A stretch of 64,000 bases of DNA from Faecalibacterium taiwanense (GCF_036632915.2 NZ_CP155552.1:1178001-1242000); one strand, 5' to 3'. Shown: positions 1 through 8,245, counted from the stretch's first letter. Made by a program: numbers and translations. The notes: generated by a model from the letters alone, not told the origin.

Positions 1-111
1 AAGGAAGACATCCACGCAAAGTTCGAGGATGGCGTCCTGCACATCGAGCTGCCTGCTCCTCAGCAGACGAAGGCTTTGCCTGAGAACCCGAACCTGATCG
101 AGATCGAGTAA
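1..111 (+). CDS. Hsp20 small heat-shock protein, C-terminal end
   Basis: The window opens inside this gene; 36 codons and a TAA stop at 109-111 remain. They encode the end of an alpha-crystallin domain (KEDIHAKFEDGVLHIELP) and a tail ending NPNLIEIE. The same residues close the complete Hsp20 gene at 33471-33941, so this is a paralogue. Hsp20 proteins hold unfolded proteins in the cytosol. The gene is followed directly by a terminator-promoter cassette, as is the second copy. Confidence 0.9.
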   Translation, partial: KEDIHAKFEDGVLHIELPAPQQTKALPENPNLIEIE

Positions 112-121
112 AACGCCGGTC

Positions 122-231
122 GTGTGCGCCAAGGCACAACGCACATAAGATGCCCCCGGAGAGCCGCAACAAGCCCTCCGGGGGCATTTTTGTTTCGCTA
201 TCTTTTCCGCAAGGGAAAATCATGGTATACT
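122..231 (+). repeat. Terminator-promoter cassette, copy 1
   Basis: Parts in order: a small hairpin (GTGCG...CGCAC), an intrinsic terminator at 150-192 with stem CCCCCGGAG/CTCCGGGGG and a T run, an inverted repeat TTTTCC-N5-GGAAAA at 203-219, and an extended -10 box TG-G-TATACT at 223-231. TTTTCC at 203-208 sits 17 nt before the -10. It ends hsp20 and starts transcription toward the yitT pair. Related copies lie near 2362, 19886, 33951 and 35885. Confidence 0.8.
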
Positions 232-268
232 GAGAACAGCAACTCGGAATTTATGGAGGTACTTCACT

Positions 269-364
269 ATGGAATACAAACGCTTTGGCGGTAAGCTCCT
301 TGTCCGCATCGACAAAGATGAGGAGATCGGTGAAACAAATTTGATTTTAGGGGGACAAAGATGA
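269..364 (+). pseudogene. N-terminal remnant of a PPC/DUF296 (PD1-like) gene
   Basis: A 31-codon frame starts MEYKRFGGKLLVRIDKDEEI, which looks like the first strand of PPC (DUF296, PD1-like DNA-binding) proteins. It then runs out of homology and stops at a TGA overlapping the yitT start (ATGA at 361-364). A Shine-Dalgarno (atggaggt) precedes it, so it is probably still translated and couples ribosomes into yitT. Family assignment is from memory of the N-terminal motif only. A functional micropeptide is the alternative. Confidence 0.5.
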
Positions 365-1218
365 GTGATGTAAAAGGAAAGACCGGCGCAGTCCTGAGGG
401 AGACGGCAGTCCTGACCGGGGCGGTGGCGATCATTGCGGCGGGCGTTTTCTTTTTTCTGGTGCCGAGCCATACATCCGTCAGCAGCATTTCCGGCCTTGG
501 CATCGTGCTGTCCAATTTTGTGCCGCTGCCCTTGTCGGTCATTACGATGATCCTGAACGTCGTGCTTCTCATCATCGGGTTCTTTACCTGTGGCAGAGAA
601 TTTGGCGCAAAGACCGTATACACCAGTGTGCTGCTGCCGGTGTTTCTGGGGCTGTTTGAAAAGCTGTTCCCGGAGTTCGGCTCGATGACCGGCAGTCAGG
701 AGCTGGACGTGCTGTGCTATATTCTGGTGGTCAGCATCGGGCTGAGTATTTTGTTCAACCGCAATGCATCCTCCGGCGGGCTGGATATCGTGGCAAAGAT
801 CATGAACAAGTACCTGCACATGGAATTGGGAAAAGCCATGTCTCTGTCGGGAATGTGTGTGGCGCTTTCCGCGGCCCTGGTCTACGATAAAAAGACCGTG
901 GTGCTGAGTATCCTCGGTACTTACTTCAACGGCATCGTGCTGGACCATTTCATCTTTGATAACAGCATCAAACGCCGCGTCTGCATCATCACCGAAAAAG
1001 AGGAGGCGCTGCGTCAGTTCATCCTCCATGACCTGCACAGCGGTGCGACCATGTACGAGGCCATCGGTGCATACAATCTGGAAAAACACAACGAGATCAT
1101 TACCATCGTGGACAAGAGCGAATATCAGAAGCTGATGAACTTTATCAACCGGGAAGACCCCAAGGCTTTTGTTACCATTTACAATGTGTCCAGCATGCAG
1201 TATCAGCCCAAGATCTGA
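361..1218 (+). CDS. YitT family membrane protein (DUF161/DUF2179)
   Basis: 285 residues, usual for the family. The N-terminal ~195 residues are a run of hydrophobic segments with the YitT signature around NASSGGLDIVAKI. The C-terminal ~90 residues (KRRVCIITEKEEAL onward) are the soluble DUF2179 domain. It sits in the cytoplasmic membrane; no transport substrate is established for the family. The ATG overlaps the stop of the upstream remnant frame, indicating translational coupling. It is transcribed from the cassette promoter at 203-231 and followed by a hairpin at 1231-1257. Confidence 0.9.
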   Translation: MSDVKGKTGAVLRETAVLTGAVAIIAAGVFFFLVPSHTSVSSISGLGIVLSNFVPLPLSVITMILNVVLLIIGFFTCGREFGAKTVYTSVLLPVFLGLFEKLFPEFGSMTGSQELDVLCYILVVSIGLSILFNRNASSGGLDIVAKIMNKYLHMELGKAMSLSGMCVALSAALVYDKKTVVLSILGTYFNGIVLDHFIFDNSIKRRVCIITEKEEALRQFILHDLHSGATMYEAIGAYNLEKHNEIITIVDKSEYQKLMNFINREDPKAFVTIYNVSSMQYQPKI

Positions 1219-1230
1219 TCGGCGGAGAGC

Positions 1231-1266
1231 TGCCGCAAAGGGCGGGCCTTTTGCGGCTTGCTCTTT
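1231..1266 (+). terminator. Hairpin after yitT
   Basis: GCCGCAAA pairs with TTTGCGGC around a short GC-rich loop, followed by a weak T stretch (ttgctcttt). It sits 13 nt after the yitT stop. Confidence 0.55.
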
Positions 1267-1287
1267 GCCATAGCTGCGTGGTATACT
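1258..1287 (+). promoter_or_regulatory. Promoter of the zinc dehydrogenase gene
   Basis: TTGCTC at 1258-1263, an 18-nt spacer, and TATACT at 1282-1287 with an extended TG at 1279-1280. Transcription would start near 1294, which excludes coding starts upstream of that and supports the ATG at 1326. Confidence 0.7.
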
Positions 1288-1325
1288 CAAGTCCGGAAAT
1301 ATCAAAGCGCATGGAGGTAAAAAGC

Positions 1326-2360
1326 ATGCTGACCTATACCTATGTTTCCGAGGGCAAATTTGAACTGATGGAAAAACCAAAGCCGGTGCTGCAGCACGAG
1401 CGGGATGCCATTGTAAAAGTGACCCTTGCCAGCATCTGCTCCAGCGACCTGCACATCAAGCACGGCAGCGTGCCCCGGGCGGTGCCCGGCATCACGGTAG
1501 GGCACGAGATGGTGGGCATCGTAGAAGAAGTGGGCAGTGCGGTGACCAATGTGAAACCCGGCGACCGGGTGACGGTGAACGTGGAAACCTTCTGCGGAGA
1601 GTGCTTTTTCTGCAAAAAAGGCTTCGTGAACAACTGCACCGATCAAAACGGCGGCTGGGCGCTGGGCTGCCGCATCGATGGTGGGCAGGCCGAGTATGTC
1701 CGGGTGCCCTTTGCGGATCAGGGACTGAACAAGATCCCGGACGGCGTTACCGATCGGCAGGCGCTGCTGGTGGGCGATGTGCTGGCCACCGGCTTTTGGG
1801 CGGCACGCATCTCGGAAATCACCCCCGAGGATACCGTGCTGATCCTCGGTGCAGGGCCGACCGGCATCTGCACGCTGCTGTGCGTCATGCTGCACAGCCC
1901 CAAGCGCATCATCGTCTGTGAAAAGGACGCAAGCCGCCTACAGTTCATCCGTCGGCACTACCCGCAGGTGCTCACGGTGCAGCCGGAGGACTGCGCCGCC
2001 TTTGTGCGCGCCAACAGCGACCACGGCGGGGCAGATGTGGTGCTGGAAGTGGCAGGGGCGGACACTACCTTCCGGCTGGCGTGGGAGTGCGCAAGACCCA
2101 ACGCCATCGTGACCGTGGTGGCGCTGTACGATAAGGCACAGACCCTGCCGCTGCCGGAAATGTACGGCAAAAACCTCACCTTTAAGACCGGCGGCGTGGA
2201 CGGCTGCGATTGTGAAGAAACGCTGCGTCTCATCGCAGAAGGCAAGATCGATACCGAACCGCTCATCACCCACACCTACCCCCTGCGCCGGATCGCAGAG
2301 GGCTACGAGCTGTTTGAAAAGAAACGGGACGGCGTGATCAAGGTGGCAGTGGAGTGCTGA
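1326..2360 (+). CDS. Zinc-dependent alcohol/polyol dehydrogenase (MDR family)
   Basis: 344 residues with a GroES-like N-terminal half and a Rossmann C-terminal half. Catalytic-zinc ligands lie in SICSSDLHIKHG and GHEMVGIVEEVG. The structural-zinc cysteines are present (FCGECFFCKKGFVNNC). The nucleotide-binding motif is LILGAGPTGICT. The family oxidises alcohols, threonine or polyols with NAD(P); the substrate cannot be read here. The start at 1326 follows ggaggt and the promoter at 1258-1287; an in-frame ATG at 1311 overlaps the Shine-Dalgarno. It is monocistronic, ending in the next cassette. Confidence 0.88.
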   Translation: MLTYTYVSEGKFELMEKPKPVLQHERDAIVKVTLASICSSDLHIKHGSVPRAVPGITVGHEMVGIVEEVGSAVTNVKPGDRVTVNVETFCGECFFCKKGFVNNCTDQNGGWALGCRIDGGQAEYVRVPFADQGLNKIPDGVTDRQALLVGDVLATGFWAARISEITPEDTVLILGAGPTGICTLLCVMLHSPKRIIVCEKDASRLQFIRRHYPQVLTVQPEDCAAFVRANSDHGGADVVLEVAGADTTFRLAWECARPNAIVTVVALYDKAQTLPLPEMYGKNLTFKTGGVDGCDCEETLRLIAEGKIDTEPLITHTYPLRRIAEGYELFEKKRDGVIKVAVEC

Positions 2361-2361
2361 C

Positions 2362-2474
2362 GGTCTGCGCCAAGGCACAACGCACATAAAGTGGCCCCGG
2401 AGAGCTGTAGCAAGCCCTCCGGGGCCATTTTTGTTTCCCGACATCTTTTCCGCAGCGGCAAGGCGTGGTAGAAT
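2362..2474 (+). repeat. Terminator-promoter cassette, copy 2
   Basis: Its left hairpin segment (GCGCCAAGGCACAACGCACA) matches copy 1. The terminator at 2391-2432 has stem GGCCCCGGAG/CTCCGGGGCC and a T run. TTTTCC at 2446-2451 lies 17 nt before TAGAAT at 2469-2474, which has an extended TG. It separates the dehydrogenase from adenine deaminase and probably drives the latter. Confidence 0.8.
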
Positions 2475-2532
2475 AATGGCAGAACCAATCCACAGGTGAG
2501 AAAATCGAACTTCAGAGAGAGGAGATGTTTCT

Positions 2533-4272
2533 ATGCAGTCCGATGAACTGAAACGCCGGATCTCGGCAGGCAGAGGAGATGCTTTGGCTGATCTGGTTTT
2601 GAAAAATGCCAGAATTGTCAATGTGTTTACCGATGAGATCGACACCGCTGATATTGCCATCAGCGGAAATTCGATCGTGGGCGTGGGCATGTATCATGGC
2701 CGGAAAGAAGTTGATCTGCACGGCAAATATGTCTGCCCGGGCCTGATCGATGGGCATATCCACATCGAAAGCTCCATGCTCTGTGGTCCGGCTTTCGAGC
2801 AGGCAGTGCTGCCCCACGGTACCACTGCGGTGGTCACAGACCCACACGAGATCTCGAACGTTGCGGGGCTGGAAGGCTTGGATTTTATGCTGGAAACGAC
2901 AAAAAATCTGACCCTTTCGGTTTATTTCATGCTGCCCTCCTGTGTGCCGGCCACGGATTTGGATGAATCCGGCGCGGTGCTGAACGCAGAACAGCTCCGG
3001 CCTTACTACGGCAATCCCCGCGTGCTGGGGCTTGCGGAACTGATGAACGCCTATGGAACGGTGCGCTGTGACCCGAAGATCCTGCAGAAGATCCGCGACT
3101 GCACCGAAGCAGGAAAGATCGTGGATGGCCATGCGCCGCTTTTGAGCGCTAAGGACCTGAATGCTTATATTGCGGCAGGCGTTCAGTCCGATCACGAGTG
3201 CTCCAACATCGAGGAAGCCATGGAAAAACTCCGGCGCGGACAATACATCATGATCCGGGAAGGAACGGCTGCCAAAAATATGGAGGCCCTGATGCCGCTG
3301 TTCCGGGAGCCCTATTGCAGCCGCTGTATGCTGGTGACGGATGATAAGCACCCCGGTGACCTGCTGGACAGCGGCCACATCGATTCCAACATCCGTAAAG
3401 CGATCCGGCTGGGCGCAGATCCAGCAGTGGCCGTCAAAATGGCAACGCTGGTCCCGGCACAGTATTTTGGGTTCAAGCAGCGCGGTGCCGTAGCACCGGG
3501 GTATGCTGCCGACCTCATTGTAGTATCGGATTTTGAATCCTTTACGGTCGAACAGGTTTACAAGAATGGCACGCTGGTGGCCGAGCACGGAAAAACGCTG
3601 AAACCCGCACCGCTTGACATCGACCGTGTGAGATTTTCCCACGTTATGGATTCCTTTGATCTGGATGAGATCACACTGCAGGACCTGGAACTTCGGGAAA
3701 GCGGGGAGCAGGAGCGTGTCATTTGCCTGAACCGGGGCGAGCTGCTTACGGAGGAAAAAATCATCCCGTTCCAACGGCATCCGGGCAAAGCTCCCGGTGT
3801 GGACCCGGAACACAACATCGTAAAACTGGCCGTTTTTGAGCGGCATCATCACTCCGGCCATGTGGGCATTGGCTTTTTAGGAAACTTCAGCCTGAAATGC
3901 GGAGCCGTTGCATCGAGCATCGCACATGATTCCCATAACCTGATCGTGGCAGGGGACAACGATACCGATATGATGCTGGCCGGCAACACTGTGCGGAAAA
4001 ACAAAGGCGGACTTGCGTTTGTGGCAGATGGACAGGTCGTGGCAGAACTTGCGCTTCCGGTGGCCGGATTGATGAGCACCGAAAGCGCAGAGAGCGTTGC
4101 GGCGAAAATGCAGGCGCTGAACGATGCCCTCAAGGCACATGGTGTAGCGGAAGACATCGGCATTTTTATGACCCTCGCCTTCGTCAGCCTTCCGGTCATT
4201 CCCAAACTCAGACTGAATACATACGGCATCATCGATGTAGCGCAGCAGAAAGTCGTTCCGGCTGTTTTTTAA
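2533..4272 (+). CDS. ade: Adenine deaminase
   Basis: 579 residues, the usual length. Metal-dependent amidohydrolase that converts adenine to hypoxanthine plus ammonia in purine salvage. The first metal motif is LIDGHIHIESSM (His75 and His77) and the second family block is VVTDPHEISNV near residue 110. The C-terminal adenine-deaminase domain includes HHHSGHVGIGF and HDSHN blocks. The ATG at 2533 follows agagaggag. It is monocistronic behind cassette copy 2. No purine-riboswitch core is visible in the short leader. Confidence 0.95.
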   Translation: MQSDELKRRISAGRGDALADLVLKNARIVNVFTDEIDTADIAISGNSIVGVGMYHGRKEVDLHGKYVCPGLIDGHIHIESSMLCGPAFEQAVLPHGTTAVVTDPHEISNVAGLEGLDFMLETTKNLTLSVYFMLPSCVPATDLDESGAVLNAEQLRPYYGNPRVLGLAELMNAYGTVRCDPKILQKIRDCTEAGKIVDGHAPLLSAKDLNAYIAAGVQSDHECSNIEEAMEKLRRGQYIMIREGTAAKNMEALMPLFREPYCSRCMLVTDDKHPGDLLDSGHIDSNIRKAIRLGADPAVAVKMATLVPAQYFGFKQRGAVAPGYAADLIVVSDFESFTVEQVYKNGTLVAEHGKTLKPAPLDIDRVRFSHVMDSFDLDEITLQDLELRESGEQERVICLNRGELLTEEKIIPFQRHPGKAPGVDPEHNIVKLAVFERHHHSGHVGIGFLGNFSLKCGAVASSIAHDSHNLIVAGDNDTDMMLAGNTVRKNKGGLAFVADGQVVAELALPVAGLMSTESAESVAAKMQALNDALKAHGVAEDIGIFMTLAFVSLPVIPKLRLNTYGIIDVAQQKVVPAVF

Positions 4273-4291
4273 TACGCGATAACAAAAATAC

Positions 4292-4326
4292 TGCCGGAGA
4301 CCGACCCGAATGGTCCGTCTCCGGCA
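4292..4326. terminator. Hairpin after adenine deaminase
   Basis: Perfect 10-bp stem tgccggagac/gtctccggca with a 15-nt loop. The T-rich tail is on the minus-strand side, so as a plus-strand terminator it is atypical. It closes the GC-rich block before an AT-rich one. Confidence 0.5.
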
Positions 4327-4513
4327 ACAGAACAGTTCGTTCCTACTCTTAGAAACGAGCCGCATCAAGAGAAAAATTGACGGAAATTCTTATTTGATAA
4401 ATCGGAATTTGTAGAGGAGAGTAATTTGCTGGTATTAAATAAATTAGAGCGGTTGCTAACGGGATGCTTTAAACCCAAAGAAAATTATACGAGGAGTGAA
4501 TTATTAAAAGTCA

Positions 4514-5119
4514 ATGAAAAATAACAATAAAAAAACACTAAAGAAATTGGCAATACTTGTAATAGGTTCTATAATTGCGGCTTATGGAATTACACTTGCA
4601 CTGTATGCTGGATTTGGCGGAGCTACGCTTGCGGTGCTGTGGCAGGGGATTGCAAGAACATTTCACATAAGCATTGGCACAGCATCTTTTGTTGTAGCAT
4701 TGGGAATGATTTTGTTTGCGCTCATTTACGATAAAAGTCAGATTCATATAGGAACTGTGTTGTACCAGATTGTATACAGTACCTGTGTAGATTTGTTTGC
4801 TAACTGCCATATTTACAGTACCTATAAGTGGATCAATTTTTTAATTATGTTGTTAGGAGTGGTTTTGTTTGCTGTCGGAACAGGACTATATGCGTCGGCA
4901 TCCCTTGGTAGAGGCTCCTATGAGGCAGTCACTTTTGCTTTAGCAGAAAAAAATCACTGGCAGATTAAATTTGTCCGAATGGCATTGGATATTTTGGTTG
5001 TTGTTACAGGTGTTTTGTTTGGCGGAAAGTTTGGTGTATGCACGCTTATTACAGTTATCATTTCAGGTCCAATTATCCAATTTGTTAATGCGAAAGCAAA
5101 ACAAGTTTTAAAGATATGA
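4514..5119 (+). CDS. YczE/YyaS-like integral membrane protein
   Basis: 201 residues with about five hydrophobic segments, starting with a basic stretch (MKNNNKKTLKK). The glycine-rich LYAGFGGATLAVLWQG and LYASASLGRGSYEAV blocks resemble the YczE-type branch related to YitT. Its function is unknown. The gene is clearly more AT-rich than its neighbours, suggesting later acquisition. A gaggag sits about 18 nt before the ATG, so the start is less certain. It lies upstream of another small AT-rich membrane gene. Confidence 0.75.
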   Translation: MKNNNKKTLKKLAILVIGSIIAAYGITLALYAGFGGATLAVLWQGIARTFHISIGTASFVVALGMILFALIYDKSQIHIGTVLYQIVYSTCVDLFANCHIYSTYKWINFLIMLLGVVLFAVGTGLYASASLGRGSYEAVTFALAEKNHWQIKFVRMALDILVVVTGVLFGGKFGVCTLITVIISGPIIQFVNAKAKQVLKI

Positions 5120-5162
5120 TAGTAAAGAAACTTACAACTTAGAATTTGTGGAGGAAACAAAT

Positions 5163-5333
5163 ATGGAAGATAATAAATCAACGAATGTCAAGAAAACGGT
5201 AAAATCAGGAATAACTTTTGGAAGTGCATTAGCTATGGTTATTAGTTATACAGCGTGGAAGTCTGTCGGTTGGGCGATTTTTCATGGATTACTTAGTTGG
5301 GTGTATGTCATATACTTCCTTTTGCGTTACTAA
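5163..5333 (+). CDS. Small membrane protein, unknown function
   Basis: 56 residues: a polar N-terminus (MEDNKSTNVKKTVKSG) and two short hydrophobic stretches ending VIYFLLRY. The start at 5163 sits 9 nt after ggagg; an ATG at 5148 overlaps that site. No function is recognised. It is AT-rich like the preceding YczE-like gene and is followed at once by a structured repeat. Confidence 0.6.
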   Translation: MEDNKSTNVKKTVKSGITFGSALAMVISYTAWKSVGWAIFHGLLSWVYVIYFLLRY

Positions 5334-5440
5334 ATTCGCGTTTGTGGAGCGAAGCAGAACAATGAAAGCCCCAGTGGGGCTTTTAAGTGACAGAACGGTC
5401 TTGCGGCAGCAAGATGGAGGGGCCTCGCCCCGACAAGTTC
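5334..5440. repeat. Structured intergenic repeat, copy 1
   Basis: About 107 bp with three consecutive perfect hairpins: AAAGCCCC-agt-GGGGCTTT (5365-5383), CTTGC-ggca-GCAAG (5400-5413) and GGGGC-ctc-GCCCC (5419-5431). A nearly identical copy is at 21528-21633. There is no coding frame of note. It may be an RNA element or a mobile palindromic repeat. Confidence 0.75.
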
Positions 5441-5470
5441 ACGTTTGTGGAAGTTATAAAGGGGTGCATC

Positions 5471-5608
5471 ATGGAAATCGAGTATAAACAAACAAAAGAT
5501 TTCACGGCCGATGAATTGCAGAAACTGTTTTTATCCGTATGATAATTACTCTGCAATGGTGCGGAAGCACTTTTTGTGAGTTGGTATGATGGATCGATTT
5601 GCAGCTAG
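5471..5608 (+). pseudogene. Decayed GNAT acetyltransferase remnant
   Basis: ATG at 5471 opens MEIEYKQTKDFTADELQKLF, typical of small GNAT N-termini, and stops after 23 codons. A shifted frame downstream (ALFVSWYDGSICS) resembles the next GNAT strand (VFSAWDGDKLVG) before a TAG at 5606-5608. The rest is missing. Recognition is by motif pattern only. Confidence 0.45.
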
Positions 5609-5676
5609 CAAGGAAACCGTAAGGAGTACAGAGCATGGATGCAAACTGTACCAGTAAAAGAAGGAAAGTCAAGAGT

Positions 5677-6159
5677 ATGGAAACGGTATACATTGCAGGC
5701 GGGTGCCTTTGGGGCGTCCAGCATTTTTTTGACACGGTGCCCGGTGTACGGACGACCGAAGCCGGGAGAGCCAACGGAACAACAAACACGCTGGACGGCC
5801 CGTATGATGGATACGCAGAGTGCGTTAAAGTGGTCTTTGATGAGAAATGTACCAGTGTTACAGAGCTTATGGAGCATCTGTTTGAAATCATCGACCCGTA
5901 CAGCCTGAACAAACAGGGCGTTGATGTTGGAAAAAAGTATCGCACGGGGCTTTACAGCACAAATCCCGGACATCTGGAAGAAGCAAGAGCCTTTATTGAC
6001 AGCAGGAAGGACCGGGATAAAATCGTTGTGGAAGTGCTGCCGCTGACGAATTACGTCCGGAGTGCAGAGGAGCATCAGCATCATCTGGAGCGGTACCCGG
6101 AAGATTGCAGCTACTGTCATATCCCGGATGAAGTCTTAAACAAATACAGGAATCAGTAA
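5677..6159 (+). CDS. msrA: Peptide-methionine (S)-S-oxide reductase
   Basis: 160 residues. It reduces methionine-S-sulfoxide in proteins or free form. The catalytic motif is GGCLWGVQHFF (family norm GGCFWG) near residues 8-18, followed by Y-x-G-G-like and EEHQHHLE blocks. The start at 5677 aligns with the paralogue at 36021. An upstream in-frame ATG at 5635 also has a good Shine-Dalgarno (aaggag), so a 174-residue form is possible. It is followed after 17 nt by a DUF554 gene. Confidence 0.88.
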   Translation: METVYIAGGCLWGVQHFFDTVPGVRTTEAGRANGTTNTLDGPYDGYAECVKVVFDEKCTSVTELMEHLFEIIDPYSLNKQGVDVGKKYRTGLYSTNPGHLEEARAFIDSRKDRDKIVVEVLPLTNYVRSAEEHQHHLERYPEDCSYCHIPDEVLNKYRNQ

Positions 6160-6176
6160 GCAAGGGAAAAACGAAA

Positions 6177-6896
6177 ATGCGGGGATTGGGAACGATCATC
6201 AATGCGCTGGCCATTGTGATAGGCGGTGTGCTGGGTATTCTGTTCAAACGCTTTCTGAAAGAGCGCTATCAGGATACAATCATCAAAGCCACGGGCTTTT
6301 CCGTGGTGTTTCTGGGAGCGGCGGGAACGCTCTCCAAGATACTGACGGTTAGGCCAGACGGAACTTTGAGCACCGGTGGCTCTATGGTCATGATTCTATC
6401 GCTGGCGTTGGGTGCGCTGCTGGGTGAACTTATTGATCTGGATGCACAGTTTGAACGCTTTGGCGAGTGGCTCAAACACAAGACTGGCAGTGACGGCGAC
6501 AACCAGTTCGTCAACGGCTTCGTGTCGGCATCCCTGACGGTGAGCATCGGGGCCATGGCCGTCATCGGCTCCATTCAGGATGGCATCTACGGCGACCATT
6601 CCACGCTGGTAGCAAAAGCGATTCTGGACTTTATCATTGTGCTCATCATGGCGTCCTCCATGGGCAAGGGCTGCGTGTTTTCATTTATTCCGGTGGCAGT
6701 GTTGCAAGGTGCCATGACGGCTCTTGCGGTAGTGCTGTCCGGCTTTATGACGGACGCTGTGCTGAACAATCTCTCGCTGGTAGGAAATATTCTGATTTTT
6801 TGTGTGGGCATCAATCTGGTATGGCCAAGAACCATCAAGGTGGCAAACCTGCTGCCGTCCCTTCTGGTTGCAGTGGCGCTGACGGGGATTTTATGA
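6177..6896 (+). CDS. DUF554 family membrane protein
   Basis: 239 residues with about six hydrophobic segments. Diagnostic blocks are GTIINALAIVIGGVLGILFK at the N-terminus, LGALLGELIDLD, and VSASLTVSIGAMAVIGSIQDG. DUF554 (YdfK/YqgA-like) proteins are inner-membrane proteins of unknown role. It begins 17 nt after msrA, with only a weak ribosome site, so it may be co-transcribed. Confidence 0.9.
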   Translation: MRGLGTIINALAIVIGGVLGILFKRFLKERYQDTIIKATGFSVVFLGAAGTLSKILTVRPDGTLSTGGSMVMILSLALGALLGELIDLDAQFERFGEWLKHKTGSDGDNQFVNGFVSASLTVSIGAMAVIGSIQDGIYGDHSTLVAKAILDFIIVLIMASSMGKGCVFSFIPVAVLQGAMTALAVVLSGFMTDAVLNNLSLVGNILIFCVGINLVWPRTIKVANLLPSLLVAVALTGIL

Positions 6897-6924
6897 ATCG
6901 GAATTTGTAGAGGAGTGTGATTAT

Positions 6925-7185
6925 ATGAAAAACAATAGCCCACAAAAGCAGGCTGCCATTTCTTGGATCATTTTGATGATAGGAATATTGCTCGCAGTAA
7001 TAGGAGCAATGACGGCAAAGGAGTACAGAGTAAACCTATGCCTGCTAATCGGTGCAATGGTTGTTGTTGGTGGTATTGTATATCATCTCACCATGATGAA
7101 ATGTCCTTATTGCGGTTGCTCGCTTGTTGGTTATAGGCCGATCCCTAAAGAATGTCCAAAGTGTCATAAAAGATTTGAAGAATAA
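6925..7185 (+). CDS. Small membrane protein with C-terminal zinc ribbon
   Basis: 86 residues: two transmembrane helices (about 11-30 and 36-55), then CPYCGCSL and CPKCHKRF, a four-cysteine zinc ribbon facing one side of the membrane. No function is assigned. The leader (atcggaatttgtagaggag) repeats one found at 4400-4420 ahead of the YczE-like gene. It has lower GC than the flanking DUF554 and HD genes. Confidence 0.65.
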   Translation: MKNNSPQKQAAISWIILMIGILLAVIGAMTAKEYRVNLCLLIGAMVVVGGIVYHLTMMKCPYCGCSLVGYRPIPKECPKCHKRFEE

Positions 7186-7238
7186 GTTCGCGTTTATCAA
7201 GGTGAACATTTAAGTATTAAAAACGGGAGTGAAAACAA

Positions 7239-7730
7239 ATGATGACCATTGCACAGATCATGGAAAAGATGATCGCCTTTTCCGAAGGGAATATCCATGA
7301 CATCACGCACCTGAGCTGCGTGTGGACCTATGCCAAAACCATTGGTGAGCTGGAGGGGCTGGACGCAGACACGCAGTTTATTCTGGAGGTGGCGGCCATC
7401 ACCCACGATATCGCCTGCCCGCTCTGCCGCAAAAAGTACGGCAACACCAATGGTAAATATCAGGAGCAGGAGGGTGCCCCGCTGGTGCGGGAGTTTTTGG
7501 CGGATACCGGCATGACGGCAGAACAGATCGACCGGGTGGCCTATCTGGTAGGGCACCACCATAGTCCGGCGCAGATCGACGGCATTGACTATCAGATTCT
7601 GATTGAGGCAGATTATATCGTCAATGCGTCCGAAAGCGGGTACGACCAGCAGGCAATCCGAACCTTTATGGAACATACGATGAAGACGGCAGCAGGTATC
7701 CGGCTGACGAAAACAGTGTTTGGAGTGTAA
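7239..7730 (+). CDS. HD-domain phosphohydrolase
   Basis: 163 residues. Metal-binding residues follow the HD pattern: His in IHDITHLS, HD in AAITHDIAC, HHH in LVGHHHSP, and Asp in LIEADYIV. Such proteins hydrolyse phosphate esters or nucleotides; the substrate is unknown. The MM start follows gggag. A NUDIX gene begins 3 nt after its stop, so the pair is an operon. A fragment of a related gene is found at 36527-36643. Confidence 0.85.
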   Translation: MMTIAQIMEKMIAFSEGNIHDITHLSCVWTYAKTIGELEGLDADTQFILEVAAITHDIACPLCRKKYGNTNGKYQEQEGAPLVREFLADTGMTAEQIDRVAYLVGHHHSPAQIDGIDYQILIEADYIVNASESGYDQQAIRTFMEHTMKTAAGIRLTKTVFGV

Positions 7731-7732
7731 AA

Positions 7733-8245
7733 ATGATTCAGAAGCATTGCTTTGAATGCGGTACGGCATTGATTGAAAAAGAACTGGAAGAAGAGGGCAT
7801 TGTGCCTTATTGCCCGAAATGCCAGCAATACCGGTTCCCGATGTACAATGTGGCAGTCAGCATGATTGTTGTGGATGAGGAAACCGGGAAAATTCTGCTC
7901 ATCCAGCAGTACGGCAAGCCCTCTTATATTCTGGTGGCTGGATATGTGAACCGCGGTGAGGCAGAAGAACACGCCGTGGTGCGGGAGGTCCGGGAAGAAA
8001 CCGGGTTGGAAGTAGAGCACCTCCGATTCAACCGTACCAAGTTTTTTGAGCCGTCTAACACGCTGATGTGCAACTTTACGGCTTTCGTCAGAACCGCAAA
8101 GGCGTTGCATATCAACCACGAAGTGGACCGCTGCAAGTGGTTCACCCCACAGGAAGCCAGAGAAAACATCCGTCCCAACAGCCTTGCAGCGGAATTTTTG
8201 AATGCGTATCTGGACGAAGTGGGGAATAAGCCGATGGAGATGTGA
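7733..8245 (+). CDS. NUDIX hydrolase with N-terminal zinc ribbon
   Basis: 170 residues. The zinc ribbon has CFECG and CPKCQQY (residues 5-36), as in NADH-pyrophosphatase-type NUDIX proteins. The NUDIX box is G-x5-E-x7-REVREETGL, starting at GYVNRGE. The family hydrolyses nucleoside diphosphates linked to another moiety; the ribbon suggests NudC-like dinucleotide substrates, by inference. It is co-transcribed with the HD protein 3 nt upstream. Confidence 0.85.
   Translation: MIQKHCFECGTALIEKELEEEGIVPYCPKCQQYRFPMYNVAVSMIVVDEETGKILLIQQYGKPSYILVAGYVNRGEAEEHAVVREVREETGLEVEHLRFNRTKFFEPSNTLMCNFTAFVRTAKALHINHEVDRCKWFTPQEARENIRPNSLAAEFLNAYLDEVGNKPMEM

Noticed and set aside
220..1380. 386-codon minus-strand open frame
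   Set aside because: Antisense to yitT; shadow composition.
2475..2532. Purine riboswitch upstream of adenine deaminase
   Set aside because: The leader is under 60 nt and lacks the conserved three-way-junction bases.
5635..5676. Start of the first msrA at 5635 (174 residues)
   Set aside because: It has a good Shine-Dalgarno, but the extra 14 residues have no match in the paralogue; 5677 was preferred. The choice remains open.
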